A DNA stretch of 64,000 nucleotides, taken from the NCBI GenBank assembly GCA_934717855.1, contig CAKUZI010000007.1, forward strand, positions 60,538 through 124,537, given 5' to 3'. The position numbers and the translations under genes were made by a program. Below are positions 25,357-34,502 of this stretch, piece after piece. The number at the start of each line of letters is the position of its first letter. The first letter of the stretch is position 1. The notes below the pieces were generated by a model. That model ran no database searches. It was given only the letters and a program-made list of their open reading frames with translations, and was not told the origin of the DNA. This stretch comes from an uncultured Candidatus Melainabacteria bacterium. Its GTDB lineage: Bacteria > Cyanobacteriota > Vampirovibrionia > Gastranaerophilales > Gastranaerophilaceae.

Positions 25357-26571
25357 TTATAATCTTTCAGAACATGTTTCGTCATTATCTCTTAACACAC
25401 CGGCTTTAGCCATTTCATCTAAAATATGAAAATTCAAGATATTTCTAAAATCTGCCATTTCCGCATTAAAAGCAGGCAAACAACCGGAGTATTTTGAATC
25501 ACCCATTCTTTTTCTAATATTTTTTCTCATTTCGTCAACTTTTTTCATATCCTTAATCAAACCTGTTTTAAACTTTTTCGGATTATAAATAGTCCAAGCC
25601 CTTGGAGGATAATATGTTGAACGACATTCATTTACATTCTGATTATACAACATGTCCATAAACATATTGTAATTTAAGTCATGAAATGATTGTTTAATTT
25701 TTCTTTGATAAGGTCGAAGTATTGGTGGCATAATTACTTCTGGTTGAGGAATATCTTCATCATCGTGATAATATCTTTCCATAAATTTCATTGAGCCAAT
25801 TCCAACTATTTCAATAGAATTTGCAAACTCATCAAGAACTCCTTGTTCATCTGCATAACGCCCCATTATATCTAGGAACGAAGAAGCCCCTTTCCCTGTA
25901 CAAATAAAATCTGTAATTATTGCTTTTTTACCTGTTTCTTTATACACATCTACAATTGTTTGCGGGTCAACATGTAAGCTTTTCAAATATTTTTTATATG
26001 CTTCTTCTTCCTCTTCAGTTGGTTTCATCCCAGGAAGAAGTTTTAACCCTTCTACCGAATCAGGTTTAAACCAATACTTTGAAAAAGCAACAAAATTATA
26101 ATCTCCAATACCATCTTTCATCCATTTTGCTGCGCCTAAAAACCACTTTGGACTTCTTCCTAAACAAATAATCTGGTGATCCTTAAATTGAGTATAAAAT
26201 TTTGCAGTATCAATAAATGCAGCCATTGTTTCATCAGTTGACAAAGGCATATGAGTTTGTTGTTGTACCAAATTATTTGTATCGATATCATTTAAAAAAG
26301 TTTTATATTTCTTTCTATATCTTTGTTTAGTCGCTTCTGTCATGTTATGATAGTCTTTAATCCCAATATCAAGTATCGTTCTATTAGGATCATAATAGTT
26401 AGTAAAGCTTATATTCGTTCCAAAAGTGTAGCCGAGAGGAATTTTTGCAAAAGATCCTTGCATCGGATTTTGCATTGCAAACATATTGTTATTAGTTTGT
26501 TTATTTGATTGTTGCTTATTTAAAGGCCTATGATTTACATAGCTTAATGACTGAATTTTTGAAACTAGCAT
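25357..26571 (-). CDS. Unknown protein with PRTase-like motifs
   Basis: A 404-residue protein. The N-terminus is Asn/Gln-rich and includes NISFTNYY (about residue 54). The middle holds DHQIICLGRSPKWFLGAAK and KKAIITDFICTGKGASSFL; the latter resembles a PRPP loop with one acidic residue replaced. It may be a degenerate phosphoribosyltransferase-like fold. The C-terminal part includes a long polar helical region. The ribosome binding site is CAGGAGTTAGT. It is not homologous along its length to the protein at 2429, but both share the architecture of N-terminal leader plus PRTase-like loop. Function unknown. Confidence 0.6.
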   Translation of the reverse strand: MLVSKIQSLSYVNHRPLNKQQSNKQTNNNMFAMQNPMQGSFAKIPLGYTFGTNISFTNYYDPNRTILDIGIKDYHNMTEATKQRYRKKYKTFLNDIDTNNLVQQQTHMPLSTDETMAAFIDTAKFYTQFKDHQIICLGRSPKWFLGAAKWMKDGIGDYNFVAFSKYWFKPDSVEGLKLLPGMKPTEEEEEAYKKYLKSLHVDPQTIVDVYKETGKKAIITDFICTGKGASSFLDIMGRYADEQGVLDEFANSIEIVGIGSMKFMERYYHDDEDIPQPEVIMPPILRPYQRKIKQSFHDLNYNMFMDMLYNQNVNECRSTYYPPRAWTIYNPKKFKTGLIKDMKKVDEMRKNIRKRMGDSKYSGCLPAFNAEMADFRNILNFHILDEMAKAGVLRDNDETCSERL

Positions 26572-26733
26572 ACTAACTCCTGTGTTTATATAATCTTCCT
26601 AATACCTGTTTATACAAAAGACGTAAAAATATTTTTTGCTAGTTGAAAACAATATACAAAAACAAAAACTGCAAAAACCAATTATAACTTGAAAAAACAA
26701 CGTTACATATCTACACAATATAATTTTTCATAC

Positions 26734-26762
26734 AAAAACAGACCTCATATTTTGAGGTCTGT
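26734..26762 (-). terminator. Terminator of HEAT-repeat gene
   Basis: ACAGACCTCA-AAAT-TGAGGTCTGT-type hairpin with a T-run on the minus strand. Confidence 0.8.
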
Positions 26763-26795
26763 TTATTTACCAATCCTTTTTGTTTAATCTGCTTT

Positions 26796-27653
26796 TTAGA
26801 AAGTACCTGCAGGTTTCTTTTGAGCTGTAGCACCAGGAATTGATTGCCAGTTTGCAGCCATAATTTTCTTGAATGATTTCAAAGCTGTATCTTCAAGTTC
26901 ACCAAGTTCTTCAGCTTCCATAATCAATTCTCTCAACGGCAACAACGCTCTTTGGTCTCTAAGAACACCTAAAGCAGCAGCAGCGCCGGCTCTAACCAAT
27001 TCATTTTCACTACGATTTTTCATTACATCAATCAATGCAGGAACGGCTTTTGTATCATTCAATTTACCCAATGAAGTTACTGCGTAAATTCTTACGTTAA
27101 CCCATTCGTCATACAACATATTAATAACTTTATCAACAGCTTTTTTGTTCCCAATTTCGCCCAATGCGCGAGTAGCATCACATCTTACGTTAACTTTTTC
27201 GTGATCTAGTGATTCAATCAATGCATCTGTTGCAACATCACCAATTTCAATTAATGCATCAGTTGCAGTAATACAAACTTGAGGGTTTTCATCATTCAAC
27301 GCTTCAACAAGAGGCTCAACAACGATTTCACCACCCAAACGTCCCAATGCACGAGCTGCACGAACTCTAACATCAACGTTTCTGTCTTCACGAAGAGATT
27401 CAATCAAGTGAACAGTCGCTTTTGAATCACCAAGTTCTCCCAATGCACGAGCTGCATACAAACGAACTGAACCGTTTTTATCATGTTTCAATACTTCAAT
27501 CAATGGCTCAACTGCTTTTGAGTCACCCATTTCACCAAGAACACGAGCTGCATTATATCTAACTTTTTCTGAATTGCTTGTTTTCAAATCTACCAATAAT
27601 TCATCAAAAGATTTTTTAACTTGTTTTTTCTTGCTGTTCACACTAATTGTCAT
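26796..27653 (-). CDS. PBS-lyase-type HEAT-repeat protein
   Basis: A 285-residue protein of about eight 31-residue HEAT repeats, with units such as ARALGELGDSKAVEPLIEVL and VRVRAARALGRLGG. The same repeat type occurs in cyanobacterial phycobilin lyases (CpcE/F) but is also found in many general scaffold proteins. No catalytic residues can be assigned. The start at 27653 follows GGAGGAAAACTTA, and ends in AQKKPAGTF. Cytoplasmic scaffold is the safest reading; a role in pigment biosynthesis is unlikely in this organism. Confidence 0.85.
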   Translation of the reverse strand: MTISVNSKKKQVKKSFDELLVDLKTSNSEKVRYNAARVLGEMGDSKAVEPLIEVLKHDKNGSVRLYAARALGELGDSKATVHLIESLREDRNVDVRVRAARALGRLGGEIVVEPLVEALNDENPQVCITATDALIEIGDVATDALIESLDHEKVNVRCDATRALGEIGNKKAVDKVINMLYDEWVNVRIYAVTSLGKLNDTKAVPALIDVMKNRSENELVRAGAAAALGVLRDQRALLPLRELIMEAEELGELEDTALKSFKKIMAANWQSIPGATAQKKPAGTF

Positions 27654-27973
27654 TAAGTTTTCCTCCAACACAATAATTTAATCTTCTACACGTTACTTAT
27701 TTATAAAAAATTTTGAGATTAAAATATTGCCTTTTTTACCTACTTATATTAACTTTTGTTAAAAATTATTTTTTGTGTCTCTGAAAAGTGCAGTCACGAA
27801 CTAAATTTTTTCTTTAAGGGTAAAACTAACACTTTATATTTTTAATATAACATATTTTTCAAACTTTGTCTCAATTTATAGCAAAAAACATGTAAAAACG
27901 GCAGTTTGTTTTTTTAACAATATGTGTCTTTCAATAATAGTAGTGCTATTTTTGTAACAAAAATTTATATTTA
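27654..27973. other. AT-rich gap, nothing convincing seen
   Basis: This 320-base gap between two minus-strand genes holds the ribosome binding site and presumably the promoter of the HEAT gene. I see no ORF, strong hairpin or repeat. Confidence 0.5.
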
Positions 27974-29632
27974 TTACTCACCTTGGATAGTAATAACAAA
28001 CTCGCTACCCTTACCAACCTCACTGTTTACAGTAATTTCACCTTTATGCTTTTCTATAATCTTTGCACAAATTGCCAAACCAAGTCCTGTTCCAACCCCA
28101 ACTCCTTTGGTTGTAAAACCAGCGGAAAATATCTTGTTGAGCTGATTTTGAGGAATTCCTTTTCCGCTATCTTTTATCTTAACAATAAGATTTTTATCCT
28201 TATATTCGGTTGAAATTGAAATTGTCCCTTTTCCATCAATCGCCTGACAAGCATTAATTAAAATGTTAGTAAACACTTGGTTTAGCATATTCGGAAAACA
28301 TTTAATGACGGGGATTTCGCCGTAATTTCTTATTACTTCTATTCGATTTTTTGTTTCATGGCGAATAAGTTCAAGCGTCAAATCAAGTTCCTTATTAATA
28401 TCTGCTTCTTGAAGCTCTGCTTCATCCAGCCTAACAAATTTTTTGAGAGATGTAACAATGTTACTAATACGATTTACAGCCTCTTTATCAATCTCATTTA
28501 TATCTGTCAGCATTTCTTTTAAATCGGCGTCTTCTATTGAGCCAAGCAACTTTGAGACTATTCCATTATTTGATTTAATTGAAGCAACAGGGGTGTTAAT
28601 TTCATGTGCAACCCCCGCAACAAGTTGACCTAAAGACGCCATTTTTTCAGAGTTAATAAGTTGAATTTGAGTTTCTTTCAACTCTTTCATCGCACTTTTC
28701 AATTCCCTAACTGTCTGAATATTTTTCTGATAAAGTTCTGCACGAGCAATTGCGTTGGACAATTGAGAAGAAATCGCATCCAAAATTTCTATTTCTTCGT
28801 TCAACTCTCTTTTTTGATAACTAAGCAAAACTATGACACCCATTAGGTTTTGCATATGATGTACAGGAATTATAATTCTTAAAACAGGTTCTTTTAACGG
28901 CTTTGCTCCAACATATTCAATCAACGAATTCGACACCGCAATCTCTTTTGTAGCAATAGTTTTCATTGTTTTTTCATCAAAAGAAATTGTAGATACATTT
29001 TTCGATTTTTTCTCTCCATAAACCTCTTCAATTTTAAAACTCTGCCCATCTGCTTTTGCATAATATGCTTTATATGCACTAAACATTATTGCCAATTCTT
29101 TCAGAGCAGATTGAAGAATTTGAGAGATATCAATACTTTCTCTAATATTATTTGAAACTTTGTTAATAAGCGCAATTCGAATAGCCTGACTTTGAGCTTT
29201 TTGCTTAACTTTCTGCAAATCATCATTTTCTTCATTAAGCTCTGATATTTTTTCTCTTAGCCTTTTGTTTTCAGCATAAACATCTTCCAATTTATTTTGA
29301 GCACTTACATCCGTAAAGAAAATAATTGTATAACTTCCTTTTTTAATCGACTGCAAATCATAATAATAAATTCTATTTAGTTCAGATTGATAAGAAATTC
29401 TAGCAAAAAAATCCTCTTTAGAAATCACTGCATGATAGATAGGAGAATAGATTTCAATGTTTTCAGAATTCAAAGGACAAATATCAAAACTTGAATGGTG
29501 AGAAAGTTTTTTGAGATTGGTAAAGTCCTTAAACCACCTTTTGAAAGTATGGTTTCGATAAACAACTTCATGCTTTTTATTCAAAATTAAAACAGCATCC
29601 CTAAACTGCCTGAAAAAATCAAACTTCTTCAT
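27974..29632 (-). CDS. Orphan sensor histidine kinase (PAS-GAF-HisKA-HATPase)
   Basis: A 552-residue soluble sensor kinase. It has a PAS-like N-terminus (residues about 5-100, RDAVLILNKKHEVVYRN), a coiled coil (100-150), a GAF-like domain (160-305), the H-box LGQLVAGVAHEINTPVAS and the HATPase boxes NILINACQAI, DSGKGIPQNQL, FTTKGVGVGTGLGL. No transmembrane segment, so it senses a cytoplasmic signal. No response regulator is adjacent. The start at 29632 (MKKFDFFRQ) has TATAAT six bases upstream; an upstream in-frame ATG at 29686 is inferior. Divergent from an XRE regulator gene. Confidence 0.9.
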   Translation of the reverse strand: MKKFDFFRQFRDAVLILNKKHEVVYRNHTFKRWFKDFTNLKKLSHHSSFDICPLNSENIEIYSPIYHAVISKEDFFARISYQSELNRIYYYDLQSIKKGSYTIIFFTDVSAQNKLEDVYAENKRLREKISELNEENDDLQKVKQKAQSQAIRIALINKVSNNIRESIDISQILQSALKELAIMFSAYKAYYAKADGQSFKIEEVYGEKKSKNVSTISFDEKTMKTIATKEIAVSNSLIEYVGAKPLKEPVLRIIIPVHHMQNLMGVIVLLSYQKRELNEEIEILDAISSQLSNAIARAELYQKNIQTVRELKSAMKELKETQIQLINSEKMASLGQLVAGVAHEINTPVASIKSNNGIVSKLLGSIEDADLKEMLTDINEIDKEAVNRISNIVTSLKKFVRLDEAELQEADINKELDLTLELIRHETKNRIEVIRNYGEIPVIKCFPNMLNQVFTNILINACQAIDGKGTISISTEYKDKNLIVKIKDSGKGIPQNQLNKIFSAGFTTKGVGVGTGLGLAICAKIIEKHKGEITVNSEVGKGSEFVITIQGE

Positions 29633-29638
29633 ACTCTT

Positions 29639-29644
29639 ATTATA
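29639..29644 (-). promoter_or_regulatory. -10 box of leaderless histidine kinase gene
   Basis: TATAAT on the minus strand, six bases (AAGAGT) before the ATG. Confidence 0.6.
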
Positions 29645-29713
29645 TTTCAATTGAGAAAACTGGGCAATTTGTAAAAAATATTCCACAATGTTGATAAAAA
29701 CTTAGGAGGGAAA

Positions 29714-29923
29714 ATGGACGGATTTAAAAAAATTGGAGAAAAAATAAAATATTATAGAGAAAAACGAGGACTGGACAAAAAATTAATTGCAAAATACGCA
29801 GGAATATCTAAAAACAGATATGAAGAAATCGAAAACGGTCAAGCTGTTTATCAATTTGGGACACTACAAAAAATCGCCAAAGCTTTAGAAATCGATTTGC
29901 CGGAATTGCTAAATTTTGATTAA
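29714..29923 (+). CDS. XRE-family helix-turn-helix regulator
   Basis: A 69-residue Cro/C1-type DNA-binding protein, KIKYYREKRGLDKKLIAKYAGISKNRYEEIENG, filling a single HTH domain with no sensor part. Ribosome binding site TAGGAGGGAAA. It sits divergent from the histidine kinase with about 80 bases between, and upstream of the small ORF at 30035. Target unknown; autoregulation of the shared intergenic region is plausible. Confidence 0.85.
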   Translation: MDGFKKIGEKIKYYREKRGLDKKLIAKYAGISKNRYEEIENGQAVYQFGTLQKIAKALEIDLPELLNFD

Positions 29924-30034
29924 ACTTAAACACCATATCGAATTTTTGATAAAAGTAACAATTATTTAATACAATACCTATAAATAACAATCTTCTAACT
30001 TAAATTGTTTTTATTATATAGATAGGGGATAATT

Positions 30035-30214
30035 ATGAATGGTATTTTAAAAACACTATCAACAATGAGTAAAGCTTATGCTTTTTCTAAAATAATGGTA
30101 AAGACCGGTATGACACCACCAGAAATACTACTTTTCAAAGATGTATATAAAAATTGCAGTAAATACATTGAAAAAAGAGCTCTTGTATATGCAAAATCAA
30201 TTTTTGCAAAATAA
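30035..30214 (+). CDS. Small unknown protein (59 residues)
   Basis: An ORF of 59 codons starting MNGILKTLSTMSKAYAFSKI, preceded by the ribosome binding site ATAGGGGATAATT. It is basic, without a transmembrane segment. Its 5' region (GGGGATAATTATG ... ATTTTAAAAAC) is close to that of the partial ORF at 63908, so the two are probably members of one small family. Function unknown. Confidence 0.6.
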   Translation: MNGILKTLSTMSKAYAFSKIMVKTGMTPPEILLFKDVYKNCSKYIEKRALVYAKSIFAK

Positions 30215-30226
30215 AAACAAGTAGGC

Positions 30227-30257
30227 TTGACAAAAGCTAAAAAATCGTAAATAATAT
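30227..30257 (+). promoter_or_regulatory. Putative antisense RNA promoter, locus 1
   Basis: TTGACA and TAATAT with a 19-base spacer, reading toward the peptide gene on the opposite strand. The RNA would start near 30264 with a structured GTAGGG ... CCCTAC hairpin. Confidence 0.45.
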
Positions 30258-30311
30258 ACGTGTAGGGCGAGAGCCTTTAACTTAAGCGAACTAAAGACTC
30301 TGCTTCGCACC

Positions 30312-30383
30312 CTACGATTGAATTTTTAATGCTATTACTGTGATTGCAAACGCCAGTAGTAGCATTATTATTTTGTCAATCAT
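30312..30383 (-). CDS. Hydrophobic peptide, type I toxin-like, locus 1
   Basis: A 23-residue peptide MIDKIIMLLLAFAITVIALK plus IQS: one transmembrane helix with a short charged C-terminus, as in Hol_Tox/TxpA/Ldr-type toxins. The ribosome binding site AAAGGAGGG nine bases upstream is one of the strongest in the window. A promoter on the same strand (TTTACA at 30485-30490, 16-base spacer, TATAAT at 30463-30468) gives a leader of about 70 bases with a CAATTT/AAATTG hairpin just upstream of the ribosome binding site. An opposing promoter overlaps its 3' end. Its C-terminal IALK is shared with the peptide at 35611. Confidence 0.55.
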   Translation of the reverse strand: MIDKIIMLLLAFAITVIALKIQS

Positions 30384-30534
30384 AGTTTTCAGCCCTCCTT
30401 TCGTCCAATTTCTTCGAAAATTGCGTGTGACGTGGTGGCAGTGTGCCGAACCCTACATTAATATTATATAATAATTTTATTTTTTGTAAATATTATTAAT
30501 CTTCTGAAAAATTAAAATTAATTTTTCAGACAAC

Positions 30535-30568
30535 AAAAAAGCGGACTGAAATATTCAATCCGCTTTTT
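30535..30568 (-). terminator. Terminator of PPi-PFK gene
   Basis: AAAAAAGCGGA-x-TGAA...TTCA-x-TCCGCTTTTT hairpin. A second perfect palindrome (CTGAAAAATTAA/TTAATTTTTCAG, 30504-30529) follows. Confidence 0.85.
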
Positions 30569-30589
30569 ATTACTAATTAATCTTTGCGC

Positions 30590-32272
30590 TTACGCATTAA
30601 CTAATTGTTTTGCTCTTTCTAATTGAAGTGTGCAAGTTGTTACGTCACATACGCAAGATGGTCCAAAGTATTGGATTGCACCTGGGAACAAATATCTATC
30701 ATTCATTGCCCAGTCTTCTCTGTTTTCTTCCAATTGTTTGAAAACAGGTCCATCAAGTTTTACCAATGCTTTTTGGATAACCGGTTTCATTTCACCGTGA
30801 CGTTTTTCCATGTTCATCATCATTGTTAGAGGAATACCGCCAGCAACCCATTCAGAAGCAGGTGCTGTTAAGTTTCTAACTGATGACAAATATCCTGTTA
30901 AACCGAAATTGATTAAAGCAAAAGCGTTGAAGCCTAGTGAATAGCAGTAATCAGCATCAAAGTTTGATGGGAATGCGCATCTTCCTTCGTATCCGAAGAA
31001 GTGTGATTGTGCATTAAATTTACCGATGAATTCACCTTGAGATTTCAATTCGTCTAATCTTGTAGAAATCATTTCAATTAAAAGTTTTTCAGTTTCAATT
31101 TTAGAAACTTGTACATTTCCGTGAGGATCACGATCTGCAAGCAATTGACCTTTAATCAAAACAGGAAGTGATGCATAAACTTTTGCATTTTCAGTTTCAA
31201 GTCTGTTTTCTACAATATCAAACTTGTCACGAATTGTAGTTGCATTTACGAATTCTGAATCATTTTCCAAAGAAGCCATAATGTCGTTTAAGTTAGCAAT
31301 CATTGATTTCATTTCAGGAATGAATTCAATCAAACCTTCAGGGATTACAGCAATACCAAAGTTTTTGCCGACATTAGCACGTCTTACAATGATATCACAC
31401 ATGTAGTTGATAATACTTTCCAAAGACATTTTCTTTTCTTCAACTTCTTCTGAAATCAAAGTGATGTTTGGTTGAGTTTGCAAAGCAGCTTCCAAAGCTA
31501 CGTGAGAAGCACTTCTACCCATGATTTTTACAAAGTGCCAGTATTTTTTAGCTGAATTTGCGTCACGTTCAATGTTTCCGATAAGTTCAGCATAAGTTTT
31601 TGTAGCTGTATCAAAACCGAAAGAAATCTCGATTTGATCATTTTTCAAGTCACCGTCAATTGTTTTAGGGCAACCGATTACTTGAATACCGGTGTTATTT
31701 TTAACAAACCATTCAGCTAAAAGAGCTGCGTTAGTATTTGAATCGTCACCACCGATAATTACAACAGCAGAAATATTTAATTTTTTACAAACTGCAAGTG
31801 ATTTTTCAAATTGTTCTTCTGTTTCAAGTTTAGTTCTACCAGAACCAATAATATCGAAACCACCGGTATTTCTGTAAGCGTCCATAAATTTATCATCAAA
31901 TTCAACATATTTGCCTTCGATAATACCAGATGGACCGCCTAAGAAACCGTATAATTTATTTGCTGAATTAGCTTGTTTCAAAGCATCGTATAAACCTGCG
32001 ATTACGTTATGTCCGCCAGGTGCTTGACCACCTGAAAGGATTACACCAACGTTTCTAACTTCTGAAGCACTTGAAGATGAAGTGTGTTTAAAAGTTACAA
32101 CAGGTTTTCCATAAGTGTTTTTGAATAATTCTTTAATTTGTTCTTGATCTCTAACTGATTGAGTTGCAGAACCTTCAACCATTTCTAAGCCATTAATGCC
32201 TTCTGAAAGGCTAGATGGAAGTTTTGGTTGATACTTTAATCTTTCGATTTGTAACGGTGAAAGTTTTTCCAT
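30590..32272 (-). CDS. pfp: Pyrophosphate-dependent 6-phosphofructokinase, long type
   Basis: A 560-residue phosphofructokinase of the long PPi-dependent clade (plant PFP beta and spirochaete type). It has GVILSGGQAPGGHNVIAG near residue 78, GFLGGPSG, GGDDSNTNAALLAEWF (the Asp-Asp that disfavours ATP use), PKTIDGDLKND, MGRSASHVALE and FFGYEGRCAFPS. It phosphorylates fructose 6-phosphate reversibly with PPi, saving ATP in glycolysis. Start at 32272 (MEKLSPLQIERLKYQP) after AAGGAAGAAAAAT; an in-frame upstream start at 32302 is weaker. Monocistronic with terminator. Confidence 0.92.
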   Translation of the reverse strand: MEKLSPLQIERLKYQPKLPSSLSEGINGLEMVEGSATQSVRDQEQIKELFKNTYGKPVVTFKHTSSSSASEVRNVGVILSGGQAPGGHNVIAGLYDALKQANSANKLYGFLGGPSGIIEGKYVEFDDKFMDAYRNTGGFDIIGSGRTKLETEEQFEKSLAVCKKLNISAVVIIGGDDSNTNAALLAEWFVKNNTGIQVIGCPKTIDGDLKNDQIEISFGFDTATKTYAELIGNIERDANSAKKYWHFVKIMGRSASHVALEAALQTQPNITLISEEVEEKKMSLESIINYMCDIIVRRANVGKNFGIAVIPEGLIEFIPEMKSMIANLNDIMASLENDSEFVNATTIRDKFDIVENRLETENAKVYASLPVLIKGQLLADRDPHGNVQVSKIETEKLLIEMISTRLDELKSQGEFIGKFNAQSHFFGYEGRCAFPSNFDADYCYSLGFNAFALINFGLTGYLSSVRNLTAPASEWVAGGIPLTMMMNMEKRHGEMKPVIQKALVKLDGPVFKQLEENREDWAMNDRYLFPGAIQYFGPSCVCDVTTCTLQLERAKQLVNA

Positions 32273-32394
32273 ATTTTTCTTCCTTATATTGAGTAATACC
32301 ATTTACAAGTAACAGTTTACTATAAAAAAGCAAAAAGTGAAATATATCAGACGGAAAGTCTTTTACAGAAAGCTATATAACTTCAAAGTAATTT

Positions 32395-33261
32395 CTACAA
32401 TATTAACTTAAAACTCAATGTTTCAACAATAGTTTGAATATTTATATTTAAACGATTTTCTTGCTTAGCTTTTTCAATCGTTTTCAAATCCGATATTAAC
32501 TTTATTTTTAAAGACAAGTTATCTATATTTGCACGCAAAAGAAATTCTATATAATTTTGCATTTGCGTAAAAACAATTTGCGGATCAACCATTTTAGCTA
32601 AATCTAAAATTTTGTCATTAAAATCTAAAACTTCGTTTCTTTCCAACTCCAAATATCCATCCATTGCGTCTTTTACCAAAGAAAAATCTCTGTCTTCGTC
32701 TTGCATTGATGGTACATAAAAACATTGAGCGCGAGAAACAACCGTTGTAATCATATCTGATTTATCTTTTGTCAAAAAGAAAAAAGTCGTATTTGACGGC
32801 GGTTCTTCAAATGTTTTAAGCAATGCATTTGCGGCATCTGCTTGAAAATTAAACTGATTTAATCCTGCAACATTCCCCTCTTTATCTTTATCACAAAATA
32901 TTAAAACGCGGTGATAATCAGAGGTTACAAGTAAATCGTTTTTAATCATTCTTGCCTGATCAATAGAAATAACTGTTTTCGAGCTATCATCAGACGGCTT
33001 ATTGTCAACTTTAGAAATTGTTAAAACAGCTGGGTGGTTGTTTTCTCTAATCCAACGGCAATTCAAACATTGGCAATCCGGAGTGTGATCTCCTGTACAA
33101 TTAAGCATTCTCGCAACTTCCAACGCCAAATCATATTGTGCTTGAATATCAGAACCATAAAACAAAATACAATGAGCAATATTTTTCCCGGTTGAATTTA
33201 TGCCATTGTTAAAATATTTCATTAAAAACGGATATTTTTCTTTAATTTCTGAAAAGTGCAT
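32395..33261 (-). CDS. holB: DNA polymerase III delta' subunit
   Basis: A 288-residue clamp-loader subunit of the AAA+ class. Features are the zinc module CTGDHTPDCQCLNCRWI (residues about 50-65), VISIDQARMIKNDLLV, ADAANALLKTFEEPPSNTTFFFLT, and SRAQCFYVP. The Walker A is degenerate (FYGSDIQAQYDLA), as expected for delta'. The start at 33261 follows AAAGAGGTTGAAA and lies inside the holA gene (overlap of 20 bases), indicating translational coupling. Confidence 0.9.
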   Translation of the reverse strand: MHFSEIKEKYPFLMKYFNNGINSTGKNIAHCILFYGSDIQAQYDLALEVARMLNCTGDHTPDCQCLNCRWIRENNHPAVLTISKVDNKPSDDSSKTVISIDQARMIKNDLLVTSDYHRVLIFCDKDKEGNVAGLNQFNFQADAANALLKTFEEPPSNTTFFFLTKDKSDMITTVVSRAQCFYVPSMQDEDRDFSLVKDAMDGYLELERNEVLDFNDKILDLAKMVDPQIVFTQMQNYIEFLLRANIDNLSLKIKLISDLKTIEKAKQENRLNINIQTIVETLSFKLIL

Positions 33262-34201
33262 TTTCAACCTCTTTTTCTACATCAAGCGCAAGTCCTGCTT
33301 TAATTCTATACTCTGCCTCCGTCAAATTTTCTTTTAATTTAACTAAATCTTTCAAATTATTTTTTTTGAGTTTTTGTAAAGTTAATTTTACAACATACTC
33401 ATGCATTCCGGTCATTCGAGAAAGTTCCATCGGAGAAGCGTTTTGTGCTCTTGCTTTCAAAATAATCCAGCGTCTTAGCATTGTTTGCAAAGTCGATAAA
33501 ATTTCTAAAGGATAACGAGTATCGAGAAGTTTTCTGTATTCCAAAAGAGCTCTATCTTTTTCGTTTTCCATCAAAAAATCTGAAAAAGCGAACAAATCTT
33601 CATTCGAAATACAAATTTCTTTAACCATTTCTGCCGTAACAACATCTTTTGGATAGGCAAAAAGCTTGAGTTTATCAAGTTCACCATCAATTTGCCTTAA
33701 ATTATTTCCAATTTGTGAAATTATTGCAGTTAGCGCGTTTCGGTCAAGCTTAACTCCTTTAGATTTTCCTTGTTTTGTAATCCAGCTCTCTAACTCTGCT
33801 GTTTTGTATGTCGGAATAAGCGGACATTCTTTTGCATTATATTTTTTCAAAATCTTAAAGAGTTTTTTACGCGCATCAATTTTCTTTCCCTCATTCCGAG
33901 GAAGTTGTGCGACAAATACAACGTCAAGATTTTCATTGTTACATTCAAGCGCCTCTTCAATTTCCTTTAACTCTTTATCATCAAAAGTTTTTGAAAAATA
34001 ATCAAGACAATTTATAACAACAAGCATTTTGCCAAACATCATAGGTTGAGAACGCAAAATTGAAACTAAATCAGGAAATTTTGGGCAATCATAGGTTTTG
34101 AAAGACATTTCGAGAAAGTTTTTATCAAGTCCTTTCTTAAGTTTGTCAATTTCCTGCTCGATATTATAATCTTCTTCTCCGTAGAAAAAATACACTGCCA
34201 T
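33242..34201 (-). CDS. holA: DNA polymerase III delta subunit
   Basis: A 319-residue delta subunit of the clamp loader, which opens the beta clamp. Motifs are YFFYGEEDYNIEQEIDKLK, LVVINCLDYFSK, VDARKKLFKILKK-like region and QIDGELDKLKLFA. The start is the ATG at 34201, with TACAAT exactly six bases upstream (leaderless); an in-frame TTG at 34219 lies in that -10 region. Forms an operon with holB. Confidence 0.9.
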   Translation of the reverse strand: MAVYFFYGEEDYNIEQEIDKLKKGLDKNFLEMSFKTYDCPKFPDLVSILRSQPMMFGKMLVVINCLDYFSKTFDDKELKEIEEALECNNENLDVVFVAQLPRNEGKKIDARKKLFKILKKYNAKECPLIPTYKTAELESWITKQGKSKGVKLDRNALTAIISQIGNNLRQIDGELDKLKLFAYPKDVVTAEMVKEICISNEDLFAFSDFLMENEKDRALLEYRKLLDTRYPLEILSTLQTMLRRWIILKARAQNASPMELSRMTGMHEYVVKLTLQKLKKNNLKDLVKLKENLTEAEYRIKAGLALDVEKEVENALFRN

Positions 34202-34207
34202 AGTTTG

Positions 34208-34213
34208 ATTGTA
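34208..34213 (-). promoter_or_regulatory. -10 box of leaderless holA
   Basis: TACAAT on the minus strand, six bases (CAAACT) before the ATG. Confidence 0.55.
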
Positions 34214-34502
34214 ACACAATTAAGAGTTTTTTGGTAGTAGTACAATATATAAGCCCTTTTTGATATTTTCGAAACTTTTGTACAATAAATACATTTCATC
34301 GCACACGATTAAGAAAAGCATAAACTATGCAAAAGAACATAAAATAAGTGGATCTGGAAATATTAGTTTACGTATCCACAAAATTATAATATTAGAAAGG
34401 TGGGGACATTATGTCCCCACCCTGCAAAGCTGATTCGCTATATTTTAGTGCGTAGCACCTGTAATGAACCTATTCACTTATTTTCTTATTCGCTTTTAAT
34501 AA
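34214..34502. other. Palindrome-rich gap with family-1 remnant
   Basis: Hairpins in a row: GCATAAACTATGC (34318), GTGGAT ... ATCCAC (34351-34379), GGTGGGGACATTATGTCCCCACC (34399-34421; the GTGGGGACA motif also occurs in hydF at 13096), and GTGC-GTA-GCAC (34450-34460) followed by AATGAACCTATTCACTTATT. The last part matches the core and right arm of family-1 elements, so it is probably a decayed copy just after the ROK gene. No ORF. Confidence 0.55.

Larger units (their letters stand above)
30215..30589. other. Gap containing a type I toxin-antitoxin-like locus
   Basis: Holds the hydrophobic peptide gene at 30312-30383, two opposing promoters, an inverted repeat GTAGGGCGAGAG ... CTCTGCTTCGCACCCTAC (30262-30315) and, toward the PFK gene, two stacked hairpins (30504-30529 and 30535-30568). 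Confidence 0.6.
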
